The notes under the pieces: generated by a model
What the model saw: only the letters and a program-made list of their open reading frames with translations
Told to the model about the DNA's origin: nothing
The model's database searches: none
NCBI GenBank assembly: GCA_005793285.1
Contig: SXPO01000188.1
Span: 1-6,831, forward strand
DNA: 6,831 nucleotides
Direction of reading: 5' to 3'
From: Nitrospiraceae bacterium
GTDB lineage: Bacteria > Nitrospirota > Nitrospiria > Nitrospirales > Nitrospiraceae
Shown here: in pieces, positions 1 to 5,081 of the stretch
Layout: every line of letters starts with the position of its first letter
Position numbering within the stretch: position 1 is the first letter of the stretch
Position numbers and translations under genes: made by a program

Positions 1-169
1 CCTGGCAGCGGGCGATGCCTACAACGACACGGCCATGTTGGGAGAGGCCCATGCGGGATTCTTCTTCTGTCCGCCTGATCACCTCCCTAAGGAGTTCCCG
101 CAGTTTCCTGTGACGAAAACTTACGGGGAGCTGCAAGCGCGATTCGCAGAGGCGGGGGAACTACCGTAG
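1..169 (+). CDS. thrH: ThrH-like phosphoserine phosphatase / homoserine phosphotransferase, 3' end only
   Basis: The reading frame is open from base 2 to a TAG at 167-169 and gives 55 C-terminal residues; the start lies outside the window. The fragment begins LAAGDAYNDTAML, which is the conserved HAD-superfamily acidic motif (GDxxND) that binds Mg2+ in the active site. It continues with an AHAGFFF...PEFPQF-type segment and a TYGEL...FAEA tail that I recognise from ThrH proteins. Family knowledge: ThrH is a cytoplasmic HAD enzyme that dephosphorylates phosphoserine and can transfer the phosphate to homoserine, linking serine and threonine synthesis. The fragment ends at the length expected for ThrH, so the C-terminus looks intact. 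It converges on recQ with only 7 bp between the stop codons. Another SerB-like HAD phosphatase is the main alternative, since the nucleophile DxD motif is not visible. Confidence 0.78.
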   Translation, partial: LAAGDAYNDTAMLGEAHAGFFFCPPDHLPKEFPQFPVTKTYGELQARFAEAGELP

Positions 170-180
170 CTGATCGCTAC
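166..180. repeat. Small dyad spanning both convergent stop codons
   Basis: GTAGC at 166-170 and GCTAC at 176-180 form a perfect 5-bp inverted repeat around TGATC. The TAG stop of the thrH-like gene lies in the left arm and the TAG stop of recQ (CTA on the plus strand) in the right arm. There is no T-run on either side, so this is at best a weak element. The 7-bp gap leaves no room for a conventional terminator, so the two transcripts probably overlap. Confidence 0.4.
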
Positions 181-2039
181 CTCTCCCCATTCACCACTGC
201 CAGCACCCGCCTGCCATACCGTTCCGCCTTCAGCTCGCCGATCCCCGGCACTTCCAGCAGGGCAGCGGGCGACGCAGGCATGTGGCTGGAGATGGCCTTC
301 AAGGTCTTATCGTGAAAGATAACAAACGGAGCGACATCCTCTTCCTCTGCCAGCTCCGTGCGAAGTTTTCTGAGCCGGTCAAACACCTGCTGGTCCACCG
401 GCAATGATGGAAGAGCCGCCGTGGTCGCAGCCTTCTCGCGGGAGAGTTTCTTCACTGGAACCTCTCTCTGGCGCTCCTCCACAACATTCAGCGTGACGAC
501 ACCGACCCCCTGCAAGACCTCCTGTCCTTTACTTGTCACATCGATCGTGGGGTACTCAGCCCCCTTGACCTGGAGATAGCCTGACTCGATCAGCCCCTTC
601 ACTAGGCTAGTCACAGATGGCTTCGACAGCGCGCGACAGATTCCATACGTAGGACAGCGTTCCCCTCCAAAAGCCAAGAGCGCTTTCGACTGGCTACCCC
701 GGAGCACCTCGACGATACGGCTCACACCGAACCGCCCCCCGCACCAGGACACGGTCATCAAGACCGCCTTCGCGGAGGCCGCGTCATCGCAGGGAACCTC
801 CCGCCTTACCTGTTGCACCGGGGCCACGCAGCGATCGCAGAGGCCGCAGGGGCCCAAGGCCTTCTCTGTTTCGTCGCTGAAATAATCGAGAATCGCGAGC
901 TGCCGGCAGGTCGATATGGACACGTACCCCTGCATCTCTTGGAGCAGGGTTCTCATCCTCGCTGCCCGGTCTGCCCCTTCCGGATCCTTTGCCGCCAGTT
1001 GAATGAAATATTCCTGTGTGGCCAGATCCCGCTCGTGAAACAACAGGACGCAGGAAGCTGGCTGTCCGTCGCGACCGGCCCGCCCGACCTCCTGATAATA
1101 GGCCTCAACACTTCCTGGAGTATCGAAGTGGACGACCAACCGGACATCCAATTTATTGATCCCCATGCCGAAGGCATTGGTCGCAGCCAAAATCCTCACT
1201 GCCCCACGGCAGAAGTCCTGATGCACGCGCTGCCGTTCCTCATCTGAAAGACCGGCATGGTAGTAGCCGACCGATTGGTGCGACTGTCCCAGCCAATCCT
1301 CCACCTCTTCGGCCGCACGCCGCGTGGCGCAATAGACCAGGATCGTACCCTGTGCCCTCTCGCGAACCAGCCGCTCCAACGTCGCCAACTTCTCCTGGCG
1401 GGACTGGCAAAGACGGACGGACAGAGCAAGATTGGGCCGGCGGAATCCCGTGACTAACCTGAGCGGATCACGGAGGGACAGCCGTTTGCAGAGATCGATT
1501 TGTACGCGAGTGGTGGCCGTGGCGGTCAAGGCAAGGCAGGGAGGATTCGTCAATGCCTGACGAAAGCGGCCGATCTTGAGATAATCCGGCCTGAAATCGT
1601 GACCCCATTGGGAAATGCAATGGGCTTCATCGACCACCAGCAGCGAAACCCAAAGGCTGCATAAGAGCTGGAGAAACTCCTCATGCTGCATCCGTTCCGG
1701 CGCCAGATAGAGCAACTGCAACCGCTTCTGATGGAGATTTTGAATCACACGGTGTTTTTCAGAGCCTGTGAGGCCGGAATGAAACGCCGCCGCTTTGATC
1801 CCCCGCTGCTTCAAGCTGGCCACCTGATCTTGCATCAGAGCAATGAGGGGAGAAATGACCAGGGTCAAACCAGGTAAGATGGTCGCGGGCAACTGATAAC
1901 ACAGAGATTTTCCCTGCCCAGTTGGCATGACCGTCATCACGTCGCGCCCTGCCAGCACGGCGCGAATGACCTCTTCCTGACCAGGACGAAACGTCGCAAA
2001 ACCAAACCGTTCACTGAGTTGTGTAGTCAGAGCGTCCAC
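177..2039 (-). CDS. recQ: ATP-dependent DNA helicase RecQ
   Basis: A 620-residue protein matching the normal length and full domain order of bacterial RecQ, a 3'-5' superfamily 2 helicase that unwinds recombination and stalled-fork intermediates. Visible motifs: FRPGQEE (residues 17-23); Walker A MPTGQGKS (38-45, Gln where E. coli has Gly); Walker B DEAH followed by CISQWGHDFRP (137-151); TATAT (172-176); and motif VI YYQEVGRAGRDG (314-325), which includes the arginine finger. Zinc-binding cysteines C378, C398, C401 and C404 are all present. An RQC winged-helix region follows (about 408-512), then an HRDC domain (about 547-618). The start is GTG at 2039: a TAA lies in frame 6 bases upstream, so no longer start exists. 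No clear Shine-Dalgarno sequence precedes it. It has its own promoter and is cut off from the upstream porin by hairpins, so it is probably monocistronic. I see no frameshift or missing catalytic residue. Confidence 0.97.
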   Translation of the reverse strand: MDALTTQLSERFGFATFRPGQEEVIRAVLAGRDVMTVMPTGQGKSLCYQLPATILPGLTLVISPLIALMQDQVASLKQRGIKAAAFHSGLTGSEKHRVIQNLHQKRLQLLYLAPERMQHEEFLQLLCSLWVSLLVVDEAHCISQWGHDFRPDYLKIGRFRQALTNPPCLALTATATTRVQIDLCKRLSLRDPLRLVTGFRRPNLALSVRLCQSRQEKLATLERLVRERAQGTILVYCATRRAAEEVEDWLGQSHQSVGYYHAGLSDEERQRVHQDFCRGAVRILAATNAFGMGINKLDVRLVVHFDTPGSVEAYYQEVGRAGRDGQPASCVLLFHERDLATQEYFIQLAAKDPEGADRAARMRTLLQEMQGYVSISTCRQLAILDYFSDETEKALGPCGLCDRCVAPVQQVRREVPCDDAASAKAVLMTVSWCGGRFGVSRIVEVLRGSQSKALLAFGGERCPTYGICRALSKPSVTSLVKGLIESGYLQVKGAEYPTIDVTSKGQEVLQGVGVVTLNVVEERQREVPVKKLSREKAATTAALPSLPVDQQVFDRLRKLRTELAEEEDVAPFVIFHDKTLKAISSHMPASPAALLEVPGIGELKAERYGRRVLAVVNGER

Positions 2040-2090
2040 AGGAATTTATTCAGAAATGCAGATATGGGGAAACGTGAGTGGAGCGAATAG

Positions 2091-2120
2091 AGTATAGACG
2101 ACTAACTGACTTATTGACAA
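2091..2120 (-). promoter_or_regulatory. Sigma70-like promoter for recQ
   Basis: On the minus strand TTGTCA (2120-2115, 5 of 6 to the -35 consensus) and TATACT (2096-2091, 5 of 6 to the -10 consensus) are separated by 18 bases. Transcription would start near 2084, giving a leader of about 45 bases before the recQ GTG. It lies just downstream of the porin hairpins, as expected for an independent recQ unit. Confidence 0.68.
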
Positions 2121-2137
2121 CCAACCGCAAGGCAAAC

Positions 2138-2174
2138 AGAAAGCCCCGCCGGGGATCTCCCCGCGGGGCTTTCT
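2138..2174 (-). terminator. Rho-independent terminator below the porin, possibly bidirectional
   Basis: AGAAAGCCCCG (2138-2148) pairs perfectly with CGGGGCTTTCT (2164-2174). The helix continues through an inner C-G pair and GGGG/CCCC (2151-2154 / 2159-2162) around an ATCT loop, leaving a single bulged C. Read on the minus strand the stem ends in TTTCT followed by GTTTG, an acceptable U-rich tail for porin transcripts. Read on the plus strand the tail (TTTCTTTTG) is stronger. The helix is long and GC-rich, and it sits between the porin stop and the recQ promoter. Confidence 0.85.
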
Positions 2175-2183
2175 TTTGTTAAT

Positions 2184-2208
2184 AGGGCTGAGAGATCCTC
2201 TTAGCCCT
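2184..2208 (-). terminator. Second hairpin directly after the porin stop
   Basis: AGGGCTGAGAG (2184-2194) and CTCTTAGCCCT (2198-2208) form an 11-position stem with a 3-base ATC loop and one non-Watson-Crick position: G-U in plus-strand RNA, A-C in the minus-strand transcript. It begins 22 bases after the porin stop codon and ends 9 bases before the larger terminator. It has no U-run of its own, so it is better read as a 3'-end stabilising or back-up structure than as a stand-alone terminator. Confidence 0.55.
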
Positions 2209-2230
2209 GCTTCTATATTTCGACTGTATC

Positions 2231-3916
2231 TTAGAAGTTCACCCACAACTGCGCATAGGCCCAATCCTGGTCTCGGCTCGTGCCCAGGTTCTCTGCGATA
2301 TAGCCTCCCGCAAAGAGGTGGCCATACGCCGCCTGGAACGCCAGCTTACCATCCATAAACATATGCGTGTAGGCCACGTCCAATTCGTCACCGATGTGCG
2401 TCTTGGTGTTGCCGACCTTCGAGTAGACATAGGCACCCTGGCTACCACGGTACCAGTTGTCTTCCTTGTTGGCCAAATTCAGGCTGGTTGCCCAGAACTC
2501 GATATGATCATCCTTCGTCGGCCTGGCCTGGAAATTCACCGAAGGGCTCACCATGTTCTTCCAAGCTTGGACGTCCATGTAGCCCATGTGGATGTGGTTC
2601 GTTGGGAACAAGTTCTCAAACGTATTGGCTGTCTTACACGTCCCCTGGCCACCAGCGCCGCACTGCGCACGACCATCACCTGAGGCATAGTCAAAGTTGA
2701 AGGCCAACCGTGGCTTCCACGATGACTGGTAATGGGTATAACCGAGCCAGTTTCTAGTGGCCCAGGCATTAATGCTGAGATTTCGTTGAGCATCATAGCC
2801 AGAACTTGCGGTTGCATTCATTTGGTCGCCCATGGAACCAAACTGGTAGACGATTTCGTTAGTCGCATCGAAATTGCCCTTGCGCATTTCGATCCGATTA
2901 CCCACCGTGTGACGAATTTGGTTCGAGTGCTTCGCCTGTCCAATACCAGCTGCCGCATTGAGCTGGGCGCCTGAGGAGGAAACGGTGCCAGCATTATTGT
3001 ACAATATATAGTACGGCTCGATTAAGAACCCTGGGATGGACTTGATCTGGTTGTAGAAAATAAACATGTCGGCATCGCCAGCTCGGCCACCAGCATTGAC
3101 CTGACCAATCTGGTTTTGCTGAACGCTGCCCGTCGCTGCCCCCTGAAGGGTGTCCCCTTCCGAGGTGCGGAACCAGCCGAGGTAGGTATCAAAAGCCTTA
3201 GTGCTGTAATTCAACATGATACCGTCATGGGAAAATCCTGTATTGGCCCAATCGAAATGGCCAAACAAGGAGTGGTTGCCGAAAACGATATACTGACGGC
3301 CAGCCTTCACGCTCAAGCCTTGGACGCCCGCAAAATTACGGATTAACATATATGCAGCCCGCACGCCCACGGTGCCATGGTTCAAGGCTGGATCAGCTGC
3401 GCCTCCATTTGCTCCGGCAGCGGTACCATTGCTAGTGCTACTGTTCGTACCCCAGGTAGATGAATTGATGAGCTCCATATAGAAGTTCACATCCGGCGTC
3501 ACATCATAGCCGATGCCTAACCGAGTCATCTGCTGCGTGAACTGATCGTTTTGTTGCCCCCGGGTTCCATTCGATGTCGTGGTGGTGTTTCTCGCGTTAC
3601 AATTCCCCGCTGTCCCGGCCATGGCGCTACCGAAGCAGGTGTTATTCCGCATTTCTGGACGGACGCGCAGGTCGGCACGGAGCCAGAAATTCTTGAGATC
3701 GAAATTCTTCCCAATCTTCGGATCATAGAGTTCGTACGCTTCCTTCTGCGGAATCGCTCGAGGAATGGCAGGGACGTTGGTGATCTTCTCACCGTCCGGC
3801 AATTCAAACGCAGCTTGGGCCGGGGCCGTCACCAGCGACATGCCCGTGGCCATGACAGCCGCACTAAAGAAAGTGGCCAAACTGGCCCACCCAATCCGTT
3901 TCTGAATACTTCTCAT
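2231..3916 (-). CDS. Outer-membrane beta-barrel porin, alginate-export-like family
   Basis: A 561-residue exported protein. Residues 1-35 form a Sec signal peptide: positive N-region MRSIQKR, hydrophobic core, and APAQA before cleavage at A35/A36; there is no twin-arginine. The mature part shows alternating aromatic/polar strands, FWLRADLRVRPE (77-88), an SGDG...TFENLFPTNHIHMGYMD region (412-448) typical of alginate-export (PF13372-type) proteins, and a terminal LWVNF, the C-terminal Phe signal of outer-membrane barrels. It is probably a channel; the substrate cannot be read, and the family name does not mean alginate is made here. Four cysteines lie in Gly/Asn/Thr-rich stretches that look like surface loops (C94, C106, C419, C427). 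The start is the ATG at 3916 because a perfect AGGAGG sits 6 bases before it and the signal peptide begins there; a GTG in frame at 4009 would place 31 non-signal residues in front. Strong ribosome site, own candidate promoter and tandem hairpins suggest high, independent expression. Confidence 0.82.
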   Translation of the reverse strand: MRSIQKRIGWASLATFFSAAVMATGMSLVTAPAQAAFELPDGEKITNVPAIPRAIPQKEAYELYDPKIGKNFDLKNFWLRADLRVRPEMRNNTCFGSAMAGTAGNCNARNTTTTSNGTRGQQNDQFTQQMTRLGIGYDVTPDVNFYMELINSSTWGTNSSTSNGTAAGANGGAADPALNHGTVGVRAAYMLIRNFAGVQGLSVKAGRQYIVFGNHSLFGHFDWANTGFSHDGIMLNYSTKAFDTYLGWFRTSEGDTLQGAATGSVQQNQIGQVNAGGRAGDADMFIFYNQIKSIPGFLIEPYYILYNNAGTVSSSGAQLNAAAGIGQAKHSNQIRHTVGNRIEMRKGNFDATNEIVYQFGSMGDQMNATASSGYDAQRNLSINAWATRNWLGYTHYQSSWKPRLAFNFDYASGDGRAQCGAGGQGTCKTANTFENLFPTNHIHMGYMDVQAWKNMVSPSVNFQARPTKDDHIEFWATSLNLANKEDNWYRGSQGAYVYSKVGNTKTHIGDELDVAYTHMFMDGKLAFQAAYGHLFAGGYIAENLGTSRDQDWAYAQLWVNF

Positions 3917-3922
3917 AGCGTT

Positions 3923-3928
3923 CCTCCT
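3923..3928 (-). promoter_or_regulatory. Perfect Shine-Dalgarno site deciding the porin start
   Basis: AGGAGG on the minus strand lies 6 bases before the ATG at 3916. It is the strongest ribosome binding site in the window and excludes the longer GTG start at 4009. Confidence 0.9.
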
Positions 3929-4044
3929 GTTGATTTGGATAACAGTCGCTACCGGTGCACGCTCCGGCACTACACGACCGACTTGACGTCCAACTGCCTG
4001 CACGTTCACTCACCGTCTCTTATTCTACTTTGGCCTGAAAAACC

Positions 4045-4074
4045 ATTGTACCACGGCTCTCCATCCTTCGTCAC
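4045..4074 (-). promoter_or_regulatory. Candidate porin promoter in the 288-bp tat-porin gap
   Basis: On the minus strand GTGACG (4074-4069, 4 of 6) and TACAAT (4050-4045, 5 of 6) are separated by 18 bases. Transcription would start near 4038, giving a leader of about 120 bases before the porin ATG. The -35 box is weak, which fits an activator-dependent promoter; three phased repeats lie just upstream. The rest of the 3917-4204 gap holds only these repeats, the heptamers at 4181-4201 and an 8-bp palindrome CCAGCTGG (4115-4122). I see no RNA gene. Confidence 0.4.
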
Positions 4075-4084
4075 CCTTCATTAA

Positions 4085-4114
4085 CCTGCCCTAACTTTGC
4101 CTAATCTGCCCAAA
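4085..4114. repeat. Three 10-bp phased direct repeats upstream of the porin promoter
   Basis: Decamers CCTGCCCTAA (4085-4094), CTTTGCCTAA (4095-4104) and TCTGCCCAAA (4105-4114) follow one another without a gap. On the minus strand each reads approximately TTNGGCAAAG/TTNGGGCAGN. One repeat per helical turn, ending 10 bp upstream of the candidate -35 box, is the layout expected of an activator binding one face of the DNA. No regulator is recognised and the match could be chance. Confidence 0.45.
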
Positions 4115-4180
4115 CCAGCTGGCAATAACAAGTATTTTTTCACTAGGCCGCTGCCTTCACCCCTAAAAATCTTCCCCCTC

Positions 4181-4201
4181 ATCACCGATCACTTATCACA
4201 T
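4181..4201. repeat. Three tandem heptamers just after the tatB-like gene
   Basis: ATCACCG, ATCACTT and ATCACAT follow directly on the plus strand, with ATCAC conserved at each 7-base step. The complement is GTGATNN, the same core as the repeats at 4869-4889 and close to CGTGAAA at 4515-4528. They start 3 bases beyond the TAA of the tatB-like gene. No stem with a T-run is formed, so this is not an obvious terminator. Confidence 0.6.
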
Positions 4202-4204
4202 CTT

Positions 4205-4504
4205 TTAAGATTGGCCGGACTGATTCGTCAGCCCAGACCCCTGCTCCACTTTCTGTCCCGCAGAGTTAATCTGCTCCTCCGCATCTTTGATCGAGGCTTG
4301 GAAGTCCTGCTCGACCATCTTCACTTCCTGCTGGATCATGTTCAGTTCCGGCTCCACCGACTTCCGCAGGTCTTCCGCCGTTTCCTTGAAACCCTTCACC
4401 GCTTTCCCGACCTGGCGACCGACTTCAGGCAGCTGCTTGGGGCCGAACAGTAAGAACGCAATCACCAGAATAATAAGAATTTCGCCGGCGCCCAATCCGA
4501 ACAT
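4205..4504 (-). CDS. Twin-arginine translocase TatA/TatB-family protein, TatB-like
   Basis: A 99-residue protein with the TatA/TatB plan: a short periplasmic N-terminus, one transmembrane helix (about 9-21), the hinge FGPKQLPE (20-27), an amphipathic helix with GRQVGKAVKGFK (29-40), then a long charged helical tail (about 41-83) ending in a Gln/Ser/Gly-rich stretch. Glu at position 8, the Gly-Pro hinge and the long helical tail resemble TatB, which helps TatC receive twin-arginine precursors. GP hinges also occur in some bifunctional TatA proteins, so the A/B assignment is tentative. It would act in the inner membrane with the TatA-like protein encoded 92 bp upstream. The ATG at 4504 has only a weak GGA element 9 bases before it, because 7-bp repeats occupy the ribosome-binding region. 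The stop is TAA at 4207-4205. Confidence 0.9.
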   Translation of the reverse strand: MFGLGAGEILIILVIAFLLFGPKQLPEVGRQVGKAVKGFKETAEDLRKSVEPELNMIQQEVKMVEQDFQASIKDAEEQINSAGQKVEQGSGLTNQSGQS

Positions 4505-4584
4505 CGTGTAAGTCCGTGAAACGTGAAATGTCAGGCGTAAGGCGAATAACTAACTCACCTAGCTCCCCACTCCTCACCCTTACG
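4505..4584. repeat. Degenerate 7-bp repeats filling the gap between the two tat genes
   Basis: On the plus strand CGTGTAA (4505-4511), a GTC insert, then in 7-base phase CGTGAAA (4515-4521), CGTGAAA (4522-4528), TGTCAGG (4529-4535), CGTAAGG (4536-4542) and CGAATAA (4543-4549). Units in the opposite sense follow: TCCCCAC (4564-4570), TCCTCAC (4571-4577), CCTTACG (4578-4584). CGTAAGG and CCTTACG are exact reverse complements and could fold the transcript around a 35-base loop. The array runs up to the start codon of the tatB-like gene and explains its weak ribosome site. Confidence 0.65.
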
Positions 4585-4596
4585 TCCTCCTCTTAT

Positions 4597-4860
4597 TTAG
4601 CCCTGCTTGATCTGCGGCGCTGCCTCAACCGTGGCCGCAGTCTGCTGGGCCGCTTGCGCGATCTGAGTCGGCTGCGCTTCCGGCGCATCGGACGGTGGAG
4701 GCGTCACGTCGATGGCATCGACTTCGTTGACGCTCTTCTTAAATCCTTTGATCGCCTTCCCGAGCCCCTCGCCCAACTGCGGAATCTTGCCGGCGCCAAA
4801 AATGATCAACACAATGACCAGAATCAGCACTAATTCCATCCATCCGAATGATCCAAACAT
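4597..4860 (-). CDS. tatA: Twin-arginine translocase subunit TatA
   Basis: An 87-residue TatA-type protein: a transmembrane helix (about 8-20) after an acidic Glu9, the invariant Phe-Gly hinge (F21-G22), an amphipathic helix with LGEGLGKAIKGFKK (29-42), then an unstructured Pro/Ala/Gln-rich tail (about 50-87). Length and order are normal for TatA, which oligomerises to let folded twin-arginine proteins cross the inner membrane. The ATG at 4860 is preceded by GAGG (4869-4866) 5 bases away, and a perfect TATAAT lies 26 bases upstream. It precedes the TatB-like gene by 92 bp on the same strand, so the two are probably co-transcribed. tatC is not in the window. The other exported proteins here have ordinary Sec signals, so no Tat substrate is visible nearby. 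Confidence 0.93.
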   Translation of the reverse strand: MFGSFGWMELVLILVIVLIIFGAGKIPQLGEGLGKAIKGFKKSVNEVDAIDVTPPPSDAPEAQPTQIAQAAQQTAATVEAAPQIKQG

Positions 4861-4868
4861 CAGTGCCT

Positions 4869-4889
4869 CGTGATACTCGTTGCGTGATT
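4869..4889. repeat. Heptamer repeats in the tatA leader
   Basis: CGTGATA (4869-4875), CTCGTTG (4876-4882) and CGTGATT (4883-4889) run in 7-base phase on the plus strand; the outer units are 6 of 7 identical. They occupy nearly the whole stretch between the tatA -10 box and its GAGG ribosome site and share the CGTGA core of the array between the tat genes. Confidence 0.5.
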
Positions 4890-4892
4890 ATA
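4887..4892 (-). promoter_or_regulatory. Candidate -10 box of the tatA promoter
   Basis: A perfect TATAAT on the minus strand, with transcription expected near 4880 and a leader of about 20 bases before tatA. No recognisable -35 hexamer is found 16-19 bases upstream and there is no TGn extension, so it may need an activator or may be chance in an AT-rich patch. Confidence 0.4.
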
Positions 4893-4970
4893 TGATGAAC
4901 GGAACCGAGGGGCTGCGCTCACTGCTCGCCCTTCTAAACTATCCCGTTCAATTGAGATGCCATCCGCTTG

Positions 4971-4979
4971 TTTTTTTTT
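4971..4979. repeat. Homopolymer of nine T (plus strand)
   Basis: Nine T on the plus strand (nine A in the direction of the flanking genes). It is the longest homopolymer in the window and lies in the 221-bp gap between methyltransferase and tatA. It is on the wrong strand to be the tail of the adjacent hairpin for minus-strand transcripts, and I find no hairpin before it on the plus strand. Confidence 0.45.
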
Positions 4980-4988
4980 CGGCCACAA

Positions 4989-5018
4989 GAAGGAGTCCTT
5001 CCCCGAACGGGGGGAAGG
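4989..5018 (-). terminator. Two overlapping, mutually exclusive hairpins downstream of the methyltransferase
   Basis: CCTTCCCC (4997-5004) pairs perfectly with GGGGAAGG (5011-5018) around GAACGG. The adjoining GAAGGA (4989-4994) and TCCTTC (4996-5001) form another perfect inverted repeat. The segment 4997-5001 belongs to both, so only one can form at a time. On the minus strand no U-run follows, so a classical terminator is not supported. It could be a factor-dependent stop, a processing site or an RNA switch-like element; together with the palindrome at 5061-5074 it is the main structure in the 4861-5081 gap. Confidence 0.4.
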
Positions 5019-5060
5019 CTATCGAAGAACAAATGATTAGTCAAGTGGAAATTCGGAGCG

Positions 5061-5074
5061 CGGGAAATTTCCCG
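5061..5074. repeat. Perfect 14-bp palindrome after the methyltransferase stop
   Basis: CGGGAAATTTCCCG is fully self-complementary and lies 7 bases beyond the methyltransferase stop codon. As RNA it would form only a short CGGGA/TCCCG stem with an AATT loop and has no U-run after it on either strand, so it looks more like a DNA dyad than a terminator. Confidence 0.5.
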
Positions 5075-5081
5075 GAAAGAA

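Noticed and set aside
3917..4009. 31-residue N-terminal extension of the porin from a GTG at 4009
   Set aside because: It has no signal-peptide character and no ribosome site, whereas the ATG at 3916 has AGGAGG at 6 bases and begins a good Sec signal.
3551..4084. 177-codon plus-strand frame across the porin 5' end
   Set aside because: No recognisable domain, no ribosome site seen, and antisense to the signal peptide and N-terminal strands of the porin.
4081..4143. 20-codon minus-strand frame beginning GTG AAA AAA in the porin leader
   Set aside because: No ribosome site, very short, and it overlaps the phased decamers.
4097..4453. 118-codon plus-strand frame opposite the TatB-like gene
   Set aside because: Leu/Arg/His-rich shadow; the minus strand encodes a clear Tat protein over the same bases.
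4424..4577. Short minus-strand frame from a GTG at 4577 with AGGAGG 8 bases before it, running out of frame into the TatB-like gene
   Set aside because: The ribosome-site match falls in purine-rich repeat sequence, the product resembles nothing and it overlaps a real gene; coupling is possible but unsupported.
4515..4584. Insertion-sequence end or attachment site
   Set aside because: No transposase or integrase remnant and no target duplication; the opposed units are explained by the heptamer family.
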